A stretch of 64,000 nt of DNA from RGIG7213 sp045544195 (GCA_045544195.1 JAZPYO010000011.1:1-64000); one strand, 5' to 3'. Counted from the stretch's first letter, positions 36,070 through 45,018 are shown. Made by a program: numbers and translations. Notes: generated by a model from the sequence alone, not told the origin.

Positions 36070-36128
36070 AACGTAACAAATCCGAACTATTTCGTCAATC
36101 GAAATTGGTTCGGGTTTGTTTTTTACTA
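36050..36128. repeat. attL-like direct repeat of the tRNA-Glu 3' end
   Basis: Starts at gattcccctacgggtcacc inside tRNA-Glu and continues through the tRNA terminator. It is identical to 51422-51467 over 46 bases and then near-identical to about 51499 with a few substitutions. This is the left boundary of the ~15.4 kb island. Confidence 0.88.
36078..36124 (+). terminator. tRNA operon terminator
   Basis: Stem aaatccgaac with gttcgggttt is followed by TTTTTT. The same element is repeated at the right end of the island, one base different in the stem. Confidence 0.75.
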
Positions 36129-36163
36129 TTGATTTATCATATTGACACAGTTTCGGAGCGAGG

Positions 36164-36577
36164 TCACGCGACCTCGCTCTTTTCCTTTTTCTCGGCTTCC
36201 TGCTGTGCTTTCCACTCGACAAACTCCCTTTGCCCCTGCTCCGATTCAAAGTAAGCAACGATATCTGGCAGAAGACAACGTGCGATCTCTTTGCGGATGT
36301 GTTCCGGTATCTGTGGGATGTGACTCTCTCCACGTGTGCTACGGAAAACAAATTCGAGGCGCAAAAGGAAGCGTTTGAAGCAACCTGCGTTAATATATTC
36401 CTCGCGCAGAAACCAAGTGGCGAGGATCTCTTGCTCCTTTCTCTGCCGTTCCGCTTCTTCTTCACGCTGCTTACGCTGAACTTCTTCCCAATCCTCTATG
36501 TCTTCGCCCTCACGAAGCACGGTACGGTTATCGTGAAGCAGTGCGTTTACACGCTTCCAAAACTTTTTCCAAGTCAT
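36164..36577 (-). CDS. Hypothetical helical protein at the left end of the island
   Basis: A protein of 137 residues, charged and helix-rich, with a coiled-coil-like central stretch (EVQRKQREEEAERQRKEQEI) and a second half containing HIRKEIARCLLPDIVAYF. The start at 36577 has AAGGATGATGAT upstream. It ends 42 codons before the terminator region and lies 15 bp after the relaxase gene stop, so it is the last gene of the mobilization transcript. I recognise no family; it may assist DNA processing. Confidence 0.7.
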   Translation of the reverse strand: MTWKKFWKRVNALLHDNRTVLREGEDIEDWEEVQRKQREEEAERQRKEQEILATWFLREEYINAGCFKRFLLRLEFVFRSTRGESHIPQIPEHIRKEIARCLLPDIVAYFESEQGQREFVEWKAQQEAEKKEKSEVA

Positions 36578-36591
36578 ATCATCATCCTTTC

Positions 36592-38025
36592 TCACATCGA
36601 AATTTCAAATCCTTCGTCCTCACCATCGTCAACATCTTCGGCAGGCGTGGGGTTTTGTTGCGTTAAACCAATCACACCATCAACGACAACACCGATAGCA
36701 ATTCCAAAAGCAGAGCCTGCATTTCTTGCTTCTCGCTCTCGCTTTTCTTCCTCGGATTCCTCGCCGTCAGCATCGATGATATTACCTACATTCGTAATCC
36801 CACGTAGACCCATAAGAGAAATATCAAGATTGTTGGGATGAACGTTAGTGCGAGACGAAGAAACCATATTGCCTCGTCCCGATGAATTCTTCTGTCGATA
36901 ACTTCTGAAGCTTTCTCGCTCGCTTTCCCAACCTGTTCGGTAGCTTCGTTCGTGATCTTCCGTATCGCTTTCGCTGAAGCCTCTGTCTGCTCCTGTGCTA
37001 CCTTCTTCATCACCGCGGCGTAACTCTCCGCTGATGCCTTCAAATCGGCTTTCTGCGCCGACAGCTGGGCTGACAGAGCCTCCATTCTGTGTACCGTTTC
37101 GCTCAGGCGCATCCATTCCTCTGCGCTGATCTGCACCATCGGAATCTCCTGCTCCACCTTGGGCTCCGGTGCCGTTTCTTCCATCGCTTCTTGCAGTGCC
37201 GGAGAAATATTCCGCGCCTTGAGCTTGTCCATATAACTCTGTCCTGATCCTGAATTCATGTTCCATATTCTCCTTTAGATATTTTTCATCGTTTAGTTTT
37301 ATATCACGGACTCTGCATTCTTTTCCGTTTTGTGTTGGGCAGATGTACGTGATGCATTTGCGCTCCGGTGTCCACATCATATCGTAGCCCAGCTTCTTCA
37401 TCTCGCGCTGAAACTCGTCCTTGTTTGTAGCCCTCGTCATGCAGAAATCAATGGCGACTCGCAGAGCCATCTTCCAGCTGTTACAGCTCATAGCGGCACG
37501 ATATTCCTTGGGGCCGAGGCGTTGAGATTTCACGTTCGGATTATATTTTTTGAGAACGTTCAGCCCATGAGCCTGACATATTTCGTCACTTTTTTGCCGT
37601 AAGTCCGAGAGAAAATATTTATTATAATGCAATTTCAATCCGCTTTCGAGGTCATAACTGCACGCGACAATGTGGTTGTGAAGGTGGTCTTTGTCAATAT
37701 GAGTTGCGACAATTACCTCGCGATTTCCAAAGATTTTTGCCAGCTCCATTCCGATCTCATTTGCCTCTTGCGGTGAGATATCTTCACCGATCTTGAAGGA
37801 CTGAATGAAATGATAGAAGCGGATGCCGTCGGGCTCGTGACCAAATATCTTTTGCGTGGCAAGGAAAGACTCGTTCGCCAGTTCCGGGATGCAATTGTAG
37901 CCCGAAATATAGGCGAGCTGTTCGTCCTCGTCAAAGGTTTTTGACGGCTGCATACAGTAATCAAGCACGCCTTTCTGTGCGCTGGGTGTCTGATTCTTTT
38001 CGGGAATACTTTCAACAACTGCCAT
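36592..38025 (-). CDS. MobA/VirD2-type relaxase
   Basis: A protein of 477 residues. The N-terminal relaxase domain (~1-215) has the metal-binding motif ATHIDKDHLHNHIVA (three histidines) near residue 105, and a catalytic tyrosine is expected near the start (CMQPSKT and LAYISGYNC region). It nicks oriT during mobilization and travels with the strand. From ~residue 265 to 400 the protein is low-complexity (Gly, Arg, Ser, Asp), and this stretch coincides with another gene in a different frame. Start 38025 has GGAGGTG upstream and overlaps mobC by 14 bp. Confidence 0.9.
   Translation of the reverse strand: MAVVESIPEKNQTPSAQKGVLDYCMQPSKTFDEDEQLAYISGYNCIPELANESFLATQKIFGHEPDGIRFYHFIQSFKIGEDISPQEANEIGMELAKIFGNREVIVATHIDKDHLHNHIVACSYDLESGLKLHYNKYFLSDLRQKSDEICQAHGLNVLKKYNPNVKSQRLGPKEYRAAMSCNSWKMALRVAIDFCMTRATNKDEFQREMKKLGYDMMWTPERKCITYICPTQNGKECRVRDIKLNDEKYLKENMEHEFRIRTELYGQAQGAEYFSGTARSDGRNGTGAQGGAGDSDGADQRRGMDAPERNGTQNGGSVSPAVGAESRFEGISGELRRGDEEGSTGADRGFSESDTEDHERSYRTGWESERESFRSYRQKNSSGRGNMVSSSRTNVHPNNLDISLMGLRGITNVGNIIDADGEESEEEKREREARNAGSAFGIAIGVVVDGVIGLTQQNPTPAEDVDDGEDEGFEISM
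36786..37259 (-). CDS. Nested coiled-coil membrane protein overlapping the relaxase gene
   Basis: A protein of 157 residues read in another frame entirely inside the relaxase gene. It has a helical or coiled-coil body (SETVHRMEALSAQLSAQKAD, KVAQEQTEASAKAIRK) and a C-terminal membrane segment (~133-155, AIWFLRLALTFIPTILIFLL). The start at 37259 has AAAGGAG ten bases upstream. The relaxase frame here is low-complexity, as expected where a second protein constrains the DNA. The layout copies ColE1-type plasmids, in which mbeB and mbeD are nested in mbeA; a helper role in mobilization is inferred. Confidence 0.78.
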   Translation of the reverse strand: MNSGSGQSYMDKLKARNISPALQEAMEETAPEPKVEQEIPMVQISAEEWMRLSETVHRMEALSAQLSAQKADLKASAESYAAVMKKVAQEQTEASAKAIRKITNEATEQVGKASEKASEVIDRRIHRDEAIWFLRLALTFIPTILIFLLWVYVGLRM

Positions 38026-38329
38026 CGTTTTCACCTCCGAGTGCGAGAAGGATCTGACGATTGAGAGACAATAATTCCGAGAGATCGACCGCAGAGATCA
38101 TACCCTGATGGCAGAGCTTTGTGAGCTGGTTAAGGTTGTTACCCTGATAGCGAAGCTCTTGGTTTAGCTCTCTCAGATCCGAATTGACAATGACCTTACC
38201 GTCCATGCACATTCTCAAAATAAATTCTCGCATCGATGGAGCAACCGCCGCATACATCTTGCCTTGCATCGAGTGTTTTTCTTCGGGAGTGACTCGAATC
38301 GTAATGGTTTCCGTTTGTGATCTGCCCAA
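38012..38329 (-). CDS. MobC-like mobilization protein
   Basis: A protein of 105 residues with an N-terminal ribbon-helix-helix-like strand (TETITIRVTPEEK) and the MobC-type core (ELNQELRYQGNNLNQLTKLC). It binds near oriT and helps the relaxase melt DNA. I place the start at a TTG (38329) with AAAGGAG seven bases upstream; the longer frame has unlikely proline- and histidine-rich residues that come from the oriT region. It overlaps the relaxase gene start. Confidence 0.85.
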   Translation of the reverse strand: MGRSQTETITIRVTPEEKHSMQGKMYAAVAPSMREFILRMCMDGKVIVNSDLRELNQELRYQGNNLNQLTKLCHQGMISAVDLSELLSLNRQILLALGGENDGSC

Positions 38330-38404
38330 TATATTTCTCCTTTCAATGAAAAGTGGGTTCGGGCTTCTGCCCGATTCTGTCCCGGCGTGAGCGCAGGGAC
38401 GGTG

Positions 38405-38465
38405 CGAGGTGGGCGCCGCCAATGGCGGTGTGACATCATAGGACGCCGCTGCCATTGGCGGTGGA
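38405..38465. other. Candidate origin of transfer with inverted repeats
   Basis: Upstream of mobC, the segments gccgccaatggcggtgtg and ccgctgccattggcggtgg form inverted repeats separated by ~20 bases. Paired GC-rich inverted repeats just ahead of a mobC-relaxase operon are typical of oriT. The nick site cannot be placed by eye. Confidence 0.5.
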
Positions 38466-38610
38466 CGTCCTGGCGCTATGCTTGCCCCAGACGCAAGCGT
38501 TGGGAAAGCTGAAAAATAGTGACCTTGACGTATGCGGCAAAATATCCACGTCGATAACGATGGTTTCAGAAGGCTATTTTGCCCATAGCCTTTTCTTTGA
38601 TTTCAGTAGG

Positions 38611-40284
38611 TCACTTCTTGACATCTGTGACAGCATGACAAGTGACAGCTTCATTTTTCTCGATGGTAGCACCTCCGGTGGCGTCATCCGACAATTCTCG
38701 TATTTCATTCTCAATATACTCTGCCAGATCTTTGAGGTGTTTTATAATAACTCTACGATATATCGGCATTGTTTTTAGCTTTGGAAAATTCTCGTATTCA
38801 TGTAATAGCAGTTGAATCAATTCATCAATTTTTCCGGGGATGCCTTCTGTCACGCAATAATACTCCACCGGCTTGTCCGTTTTATGGATTGTTACTCCGT
38901 TTTCTTCAACCGTATATCCGTTGGCAAAAAATTCATCAAGCTCTTGATACATGCCTCTTTTATGACGTTCATGCAAACCACGATTCATGAGTTGATTGGG
39001 ATGCATGCGCTTTCTTTCTTTAAGGGTATTATATCCAAAAAGATCATTAGATGTGTCGATGATAGCTTTTTCCTCCGGGGAGTCAATAACCGTAACGGTA
39101 TTTTTACAACTGTCACCTGTCATGCTGTCATGATCCACTTCGGGCTCCACAGACCTCGCAGATATTTCTATCGGCAGCTTTCCTTTTTCAAAATAGAGAC
39201 GTCTGACTTTTTCAAGAATGAATCGGAATACCAGCGTCCTTGTCTGTCCCGTTCTCTCGCTTTCAAACTTGAAACCAAGCGCTTCAAGCTGAGCATGGTA
39301 CTCCACCAATTTTTTCTTGATCATATTTGGCTTCAGAGCTTCGTCGCCGGACAACTCCAAGAATTTATTTGCACCTTCTGCCAGCTCAGATGCTTGGATT
39401 CTTACATACTCCTTGCTCCAATCAACCTTGGGGGAAGTATCGTCCGCGCTATATTCTCCCGATTCCTGACGCAAGTCATTGGCAGAGAGCAGATACAATA
39501 CGATAGCGCGGATATATGGATCCGTGCGCTCCAATTCGTATTCAAGTTCCTCGGCAAGCTCCCATATAGCATCGTCGCTCATTTTGATTTTCACGTCACG
39601 GCTCTCGATGTCACGCCCCGAAATATAGAGCGTACCCTCACGAGCGATTCGGTCGAGGCGCTTGAGCAGAAGGTAGGAATCGGCTGCCGCTGTCATACCC
39701 ATACTGCCCGATGCTTGCTTGTATGGGTCGCTTTCCTCAGCCTTTTTTCCGTGGTGGATGAGTACGATAGAGAGGTCGTTTTCCGTAGCAAACTGCTGAA
39801 AACGATTCATCTCCACATAATCACGCTCGTACATATTTTGACCGTTATTTTTTGCCGGCGCACGAACAAGAAGGAACGTATCGATTACGATGAGCGCCGT
39901 GTCGGGATGAGCCTGCTTGAACAGCTTCAGCTCGTCCAACAGGCCTTCGTCAAGTCGAGGCGCACGATTGCAGAAGAAAAGGTTCTCTGATCCCTCGTCC
40001 GTCATAGCGTAGAGTCGCTTCTGCAGACGCATCATCGAATCCTCCAGTGCGAGATAGAGGACCGTTCCTTTTCTCGTATGATAGCACCAAAAGTTTTCAC
40101 CGTTAGCAACCGCCAAGCACAGTTTCAAGATGAACAGCGATTTACCCACCTTAGGCGCACCTGCAAACACCGTCAGCCCCGAGGGAAGGATGTCCGCAAC
40201 CGTGAACCGTATGGGCGGTAGTTGCATATCCATCAGCTCGGCGCTGTTGACCAAATTCAACTTACTTTTCTGTTGTTGTTCCAT
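38611..40284 (-). CDS. RepA-like AAA ATPase/helicase of the island
   Basis: A protein of 557 residues. A RecA-like ATPase domain (~20-260) has Walker A GAPKVGKSLF near residue 40 and Walker B LIVIDTFLLV near 132, plus SIVLIHHGKKAEE. The family (AAA_25/RepA) unwinds DNA at plasmid or element origins. The C-terminal half is helical and unfamiliar. AGGAGG sits eight bases before the start. A consensus promoter upstream has its spacer filled by a palindrome, so a repressor likely controls it. Confidence 0.85.
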   Translation of the reverse strand: MEQQQKSKLNLVNSAELMDMQLPPIRFTVADILPSGLTVFAGAPKVGKSLFILKLCLAVANGENFWCYHTRKGTVLYLALEDSMMRLQKRLYAMTDEGSENLFFCNRAPRLDEGLLDELKLFKQAHPDTALIVIDTFLLVRAPAKNNGQNMYERDYVEMNRFQQFATENDLSIVLIHHGKKAEESDPYKQASGSMGMTAAADSYLLLKRLDRIAREGTLYISGRDIESRDVKIKMSDDAIWELAEELEYELERTDPYIRAIVLYLLSANDLRQESGEYSADDTSPKVDWSKEYVRIQASELAEGANKFLELSGDEALKPNMIKKKLVEYHAQLEALGFKFESERTGQTRTLVFRFILEKVRRLYFEKGKLPIEISARSVEPEVDHDSMTGDSCKNTVTVIDSPEEKAIIDTSNDLFGYNTLKERKRMHPNQLMNRGLHERHKRGMYQELDEFFANGYTVEENGVTIHKTDKPVEYYCVTEGIPGKIDELIQLLLHEYENFPKLKTMPIYRRVIIKHLKDLAEYIENEIRELSDDATGGATIEKNEAVTCHAVTDVKK

Positions 40285-40355
40285 TATTACACCTCCTAAC
40301 GCAACAATTACATTGTATTATACCACTGTTGTTCCAATTTTCTTTGGTATTTGAC

Positions 40356-40384
40356 ATTATAACACAATGATATTGTGTTGTCAA
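40356..40384 (-). promoter_or_regulatory. repA promoter with operator in the spacer
   Basis: On the minus strand TTGACA (40379-40384), exactly 17 bases and TATAAT (40356-40361). The 17-base spacer (40362-40378) is a perfect dyad, acacaat-gat-attgtgt. A repressor on this site would block RNA polymerase directly; the divergent LexA/CI-like gene is the likely source. Confidence 0.85.
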
Positions 40385-40415
40385 TAGGATTATATAATAT
40401 TTTTGTATTTTTCTC

Positions 40416-40444
40416 TTGACAACTACAAGGAAATATGTTAAAAT
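40416..40444 (+). promoter_or_regulatory. Promoter of the repressor gene
   Basis: TTGACA (40416-40421), 17 bases and TAAAAT (40439-40444), divergent from the repA promoter. Half-site-like ACAAT motifs also flank it (for example aatacaattgg at 40452-40462). Confidence 0.75.
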
Positions 40445-40475
40445 AGATCAGCAATACAATTGGAGGTATATCCGT

Positions 40476-41186
40476 ATGAGCTTTATTGGCGAACAAATAA
40501 AGAAGTACCGTAATATAAAAGGCATGACTCAGCAGGACATTGCCGATGCACTCGGTGAGAGTTCGGGCAGAGTTATCTATAATTGGGAGAAAGGTATCGG
40601 TCGCCCCGATTGCGATAAATTGGCAAAGCTTTGCGACCTGCTCGGCGTATCTGCAGATGAGCTGATCGGATGCAAGTCCATGGCGCAACGCCCTACCGCT
40701 ACCGAGTGGACGACACTACAAAAATACCGCGCCCTTGATGAGCACGGCAAAGAGATTGTTGATTATTTGATCGACAGTGAATACAAGCGCGTGACGGCGC
40801 TGACGAGAAAGCCCAAGCCTCGTATGCTGAAGATCGATTGGTATGCTCAACCTGCATCTGCCGGTACGGGCAATATTCTTGACAGTGATCTGGCGGAGGA
40901 ACTCTATGTTCCCGAAGGTGCAGAAGCAGAACAAGCGGATTTTGTCATCTCGGTTGGCGGTGACAGTATGGAGCCTACATACCGCGATGGTGACAAGGTC
41001 TTTGTTGAAAAGTGCGATGCCGTAGATGTTGGCGAGGTCGGTATCTTCGTTGTCAATGGCGACGTTTACATCAAGGAGCTTGGCAATAACTGCTTGATCT
41101 CGCATAATGAAAAATATAAGCCTATTCGCGTCGGAGAGAACGATAGTGTTTACTGTTGCGGCAGGGTTATTGGAATTGTGGAGTAA
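40476..41186 (+). CDS. LexA/CI-like repressor (XRE + S24 peptidase)
   Basis: A protein of 236 residues. The helix-turn-helix (~5-60) contains MTQQDIADALGESSGRVIYN; residues ~125-236 form an S24 peptidase-like domain with the serine in GGDSMEPTYRDGD and the lysine in VFVNGDVYIKELG-type region (GDVYIKEL). Such repressors cleave themselves on RecA activation, which would release the element's operator after DNA damage. The start at 40476 has GGAGG nine bases upstream. It faces away from repA and is the island's likely copy-control or induction switch. Confidence 0.9.
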   Translation: MSFIGEQIKKYRNIKGMTQQDIADALGESSGRVIYNWEKGIGRPDCDKLAKLCDLLGVSADELIGCKSMAQRPTATEWTTLQKYRALDEHGKEIVDYLIDSEYKRVTALTRKPKPRMLKIDWYAQPASAGTGNILDSDLAEELYVPEGAEAEQADFVISVGGDSMEPTYRDGDKVFVEKCDAVDVGEVGIFVVNGDVYIKELGNNCLISHNEKYKPIRVGENDSVYCCGRVIGIVE

Positions 41187-41191
41187 AATTT

Positions 41192-41232
41192 AAAAGGTGG
41201 CACAAATGAACTTAACATTTGTGCCACCTTTT
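41192..41232. terminator. Bidirectional terminator between repressor and cargo operon
   Basis: A perfect 17-bp stem (41192-41208 with 41216-41232) lies between the convergent repressor gene and the last gene of the radical SAM operon. Confidence 0.85.
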
Positions 41233-41261
41233 ATTGTTGCAATAGAATGATACAGATATAG

Positions 41262-42326
41262 TTAAAGCAACCCACACTCCAAATACACACTTTGGGGATC
41301 GGGTGCTTTATATTTTTGCTCGCTCCACGGGAATTTGATCTCGTAAATTTCCGTTTTGAAGCCGATGCTTGGGAGCTTATCCAAAATGGGTCTTGCAAAA
41401 TGGCTGTCGGGCAAACCAATTACAAATATACCATAATCCTTGGAGATCTCTCGTTTGATCTCGTTAAGAAAAATGCGGTAATTGTCTGCGTTATCATCTT
41501 TACTTAGAAAGAATGCAAGCATTGGAAAATCAAGAGGCTCGTTCGCTTTTGGCAACTTGATGTACCGCAAAGCAGAAATCATAGGATTGAAAATGCGAGC
41601 AAGCTTCATCACTCCGCCGTATCGCTTAACAATATATTGCTTGTACTCCGTTTGTTTCCAAAGCGCTGCGGTTGCAATGATATTCTCTCCATCGAGAAGC
41701 AAATAAAAATCACTAATATGAAGGTTGTAGAAATCATTAAGAGAGTTTACAACGGGAAACATATCCTTTCTTTTCCCTTCAGTATTCAGAAAATTCAGCA
41801 ACGTCGACGTGTCGCTCTCTGTTGCTCTGCTAAAAGTAAAGGTGTGCTTCAGCACTTTTATTTTCACCTTCGGATTTATGATATAGGTTTTATATTCCGA
41901 AATCGGTTTCATCGAAAGAAGGCGACGGCTTTTTTCAAACATTCTCCGAGCATCAGTGTTTTCTGCTACTACAGAACAGTAATAAAAGTCAACGTCACTT
42001 TGCTGAAGGTCTTTGATAAACCTTGCGCCAAAGCCTACGCCACCCTCATATTCCGCGTCCTTTTTGAGTCCGCATACGTATGCTGCGCGGCACATCTCAC
42101 CGCCGATATACACCTCGCGGATAAGCTCTGCACAAGTGCCGATTGCTCGGTCTCCGTCACGCGAAATGAATACACGCGCATCTTTTGCATCCTTCATATA
42201 GGACTCGTAAGCATCGGGGCGCCGTGTGTAGATGAGCTCAATACTGCCCTTGGCTGCCGAGCTTTCAAGAATACGCAGTATCTCTTTTCCGTCATCCGGA
42301 GTTGCCTGATATTTCGACTCGCTCAT
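41262..42326 (-). CDS. GNAT-like acyltransferase, two-domain
   Basis: A protein of 354 residues whose pattern (VFISRDGDRAIGTCAEL, GVGFGARFIKDLQQSD, YCSVVAENTDARRMFEKSR) matches a GNAT acetyltransferase with the acyl-CoA-binding loop. A second related half follows from ~165. It is last in the operon and overlaps the fifth radical SAM gene by 4 bp, so it is translated with the pathway. It could acylate the product or an amino-acid-derived intermediate; the acyl donor and acceptor are unknown. Confidence 0.75.
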   Translation of the reverse strand: MSESKYQATPDDGKEILRILESSAAKGSIELIYTRRPDAYESYMKDAKDARVFISRDGDRAIGTCAELIREVYIGGEMCRAAYVCGLKKDAEYEGGVGFGARFIKDLQQSDVDFYYCSVVAENTDARRMFEKSRRLLSMKPISEYKTYIINPKVKIKVLKHTFTFSRATESDTSTLLNFLNTEGKRKDMFPVVNSLNDFYNLHISDFYLLLDGENIIATAALWKQTEYKQYIVKRYGGVMKLARIFNPMISALRYIKLPKANEPLDFPMLAFFLSKDDNADNYRIFLNEIKREISKDYGIFVIGLPDSHFARPILDKLPSIGFKTEIYEIKFPWSEQKYKAPDPQSVYLECGLL

Positions 42327-43663
42327 TTCTTCGTTTCCTCAAGGTTCTCGCCAATGGGAATACCGGCACGCTGATCTACTTCAAAGTGGAACAGAATATT
42401 GATAAACCAATACGCAAGATTGATCATAAATCGATGTGTGCGTTTGAACATGGTTCTGCCTCGCTTAAAGATAGAACCGAAGCGGAAGAATTTTCTCTTG
42501 TACTCCTTGCAGAAGGTACGAAGTGACTCGGGAGTTAACTGCTTAGGGGTGAAAGTGATCGTACCGAACGTGTATCCGCTTTGTAACCACCAGCTTTCCG
42601 AAATCAAACGATTGTCTGCCTTGAAAGCATCGTATGTTTTGGTGTTGGGGAAAATGAGAAGATGATTAAATGCGACCACAAAGAACTGGTGCTTCTCACA
42701 GAACGCAAGAGTAGCTTTGAAAGTATCTTCGTTATCAGAATCAAATCCAAATACAAAGCTGGCATAAATGCCGATACCAACATCGTGAATCTTTTGAATC
42801 AAAGCATCTCGCTCGCCGAGGCGTTCCGTCCAACCCTTGTTCATCTGCTTCAGGTTATCACTCTCAATAGATTCAAAGCCAATCAGTACCATCTCGCATC
42901 CGCTTTCCTTCATGAGGCGGAGCATTTCTTCATCTCTTGCGATATCAAGAGTGATCTGCGTTGTCCAGATGATGTTCAGCTTTTTCAGTTCTTCGAAAAG
43001 CTCTTTTGCAAAAGCCTTATCCGAGAATATACTATCGTCTACAAAGAAGAATATTTTATGCTTGCACGCCTTGATCTCTGCGATAATATCCGCAACCTCT
43101 CTGTGAAGATAACGCTGATGATAATATCCTGAAATCGAGCAGAACTCACAGTTATGATAACAGCCTCTGCCTGTTTCAACCAAGGAAACGGGCAGATATT
43201 TTTTCATCTTATTCTCGTAAATGCTTCTGTCGGGCATTTTATACATGATACATGCGCCGCCATCGTATCGCTTTTTCAGTTCTCCAGCCTCAAGATCGGC
43301 AAGGACGGTGGAAATAATACGGTCTGCATTTCCGACTATGATCGCATCTGCATGCTCAGTTGCCTCTTCGGGACAAAGTGTGACGTGATAGCCACCCATA
43401 ATGACCTTCTTGCCACGCTTCTGAAACTCGGATGCGATAAAGTAAGCACGTTTTGCGGTATAGGTTTCGACCGTGATGAAAACAATATCCGTTTCAGTTT
43501 CGTAATTGATATTTTCAATTCTATCGTCGAAAAACTCTCGCTCATATGTATCGGGTATCATAGAATTGAGAACCGCGATGGTTAAAGGCTCCATCAGCCA
43601 ACTGCGTAGGTATTTCTGTCCCGGCTTTTTACCTATCGCGGGAAGTATAAAGGTTATTTTCAT
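42323..43663 (-). CDS. B12-binding radical SAM enzyme (fifth in operon)
   Basis: A protein of 446 residues. Residues ~1-135 are a Rossmann-like cobalamin-binding domain (MGGYHVTLCPEEATEHADAI). The radical SAM core (~160-360) has the cluster motif CYHNCEFC (CxxxCxxC) near residue 175, then GFESIESDNLKQMNKG and FVFGFDSDNEDTF. The C-terminal part resembles DUF4070 proteins (FTPKQLTPESL). Class B family members use B12 and SAM for methyl transfer to unreactive carbon or ring chemistry. It starts by a 4-bp overlap with the gene before. Substrate unknown. Confidence 0.9.
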   Translation of the reverse strand: MKITFILPAIGKKPGQKYLRSWLMEPLTIAVLNSMIPDTYEREFFDDRIENINYETETDIVFITVETYTAKRAYFIASEFQKRGKKVIMGGYHVTLCPEEATEHADAIIVGNADRIISTVLADLEAGELKKRYDGGACIMYKMPDRSIYENKMKKYLPVSLVETGRGCYHNCEFCSISGYYHQRYLHREVADIIAEIKACKHKIFFFVDDSIFSDKAFAKELFEELKKLNIIWTTQITLDIARDEEMLRLMKESGCEMVLIGFESIESDNLKQMNKGWTERLGERDALIQKIHDVGIGIYASFVFGFDSDNEDTFKATLAFCEKHQFFVVAFNHLLIFPNTKTYDAFKADNRLISESWWLQSGYTFGTITFTPKQLTPESLRTFCKEYKRKFFRFGSIFKRGRTMFKRTHRFMINLAYWFINILFHFEVDQRAGIPIGENLEETKK

Positions 43664-45018
43664 TCAATTTCTCCTTCGTCCTTTTCCCGACAGCCGAAGG
43701 TCATTCCTTGTTTCTCGAACACCTCTCTGCGAAATACGGGATTGTAGATTATATATGTGAAAAAACGAATCGGATTGCGTAAATTGGTTCGTGGCTCAAA
43801 CAGTCGATATATTACCGACGAGATGCTGTTAAAATGTTTTCTGCAGTAATATGCCGCTTCGGTAAGCTGGGGGGCGGTCATGTTGGATGGTACGAACGCG
43901 GCGTAATTGAAGCGGTATTCGGGATGCAGCCACCACTTTCCGTCGTAAAGCAAACGTCCCTCTGCTGCCAATTGATCATAGAGCGCCGTTCCGGGGTAGG
44001 GCATCAGAATGTTGTATGCCGAGAAACAGAATTTGTTTTTCAGCGCAAACTTATAGGTTGCTTTGATGCTTTCGGGTGTATCGGTGTCATGTCCTACTGT
44101 GAATGCAGCCCATGTTTGCAGTCCGTATTTTCTCAGCTTTTTTATGGCGTCCTTATACTGATCCTGCACAAATTTTTTGTTTACGCCCTTGCCCATGGTA
44201 TTTATGCTGTCCGCTCTTATAGATTCAAATCCTATGACATGGCCCAAGCATCCGCTTTTGACCATAAGTTTCATTAGTTCATCGTCTTCCAGCATATCGA
44301 TACTGCCTTGACTTACCCATTTTATTTTTAACGGTATCAGTCTTTTAAACAGCTCTTTAGCCTTTTGCTTGTTTCCGACAATATTGTCATCAACAAAAAA
44401 TATCAGCTTTCTTTTCTGGCTACGTATTTCGCTGATCACCTCGTCTATATCACGGCAAAAATGCTTTTGCTTGAAATAAACACTTGAGGCGCAGTATTTG
44501 CAGCTGTAACGGCAGCCGCGGCTGAACTGCATGAGTGTTATCGGCATATATTTTTTGCCTTCAAATATATCTCGGCGCGTTATTACGCCTTTTTGCGGAA
44601 TCAAGACAGGATCGCAATGATATTCCGATTTCAGCTTGCCTTGGCGGACATCCTCGATCATCTCGCCCCATTTATCCTCGGCGTCACCTATCATGATGCT
44701 GTCGCAGTGTTGCTTTACTTCCTCGGGAATAAGCGTAACATGCATTCCGCCCATTATGACCTGTCTGCCGCGCTTTCTGTATTCTTCGCTTATTTCATAC
44801 GCGCGTCGAGCTGTAAAAGTCTCTACCGTGATGGCAACAAGATCGGTCGGTTCGTCGTAGGGTATCTGCTCCAGTCTGTCATCATACATTACGACGTCTA
44901 TATCGGACGGCGTGAGTGCGGCAAGTATTCCAAGCTGTAACGGCTCCATGCTGGCATTGTCAACATAAAGACTGTGCTCACGTCTTCCTATATTTGGCTT
45001 TATCAGTGTTATCTTCAT
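43660..45018 (-). CDS. B12-binding radical SAM enzyme (fourth in operon)
   Basis: A protein of 452 residues. The cobalamin-binding fold is at ~1-135, opening with YVDNASMEPLQLGILAALTP and holding MGGMHVTLIPEEVKQHCD. The cluster motif is CRYSCKYC near residue 175 with ASSVYF after it; later motifs are GFESIRADSINTMGKG and FTVGHDTDTPESIKAT. The C-terminal segment is typical of the set. Its start shares an A with the stop of the gene before (TAATG). Same order of domains as its four neighbours, about 30-45% alike by eye, so they are old duplicates rather than copies. Confidence 0.9.
   Translation of the reverse strand: MKITLIKPNIGRREHSLYVDNASMEPLQLGILAALTPSDIDVVMYDDRLEQIPYDEPTDLVAITVETFTARRAYEISEEYRKRGRQVIMGGMHVTLIPEEVKQHCDSIMIGDAEDKWGEMIEDVRQGKLKSEYHCDPVLIPQKGVITRRDIFEGKKYMPITLMQFSRGCRYSCKYCASSVYFKQKHFCRDIDEVISEIRSQKRKLIFFVDDNIVGNKQKAKELFKRLIPLKIKWVSQGSIDMLEDDELMKLMVKSGCLGHVIGFESIRADSINTMGKGVNKKFVQDQYKDAIKKLRKYGLQTWAAFTVGHDTDTPESIKATYKFALKNKFCFSAYNILMPYPGTALYDQLAAEGRLLYDGKWWLHPEYRFNYAAFVPSNMTAPQLTEAAYYCRKHFNSISSVIYRLFEPRTNLRNPIRFFTYIIYNPVFRREVFEKQGMTFGCREKDEGEIE

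Noticed and set aside
38812..39990. Long open frame (392 codons) opposite repA
   Set aside because: It is the antisense of a well-supported ATPase gene with Walker motifs; its own product has no recognisable domain and an odd composition.
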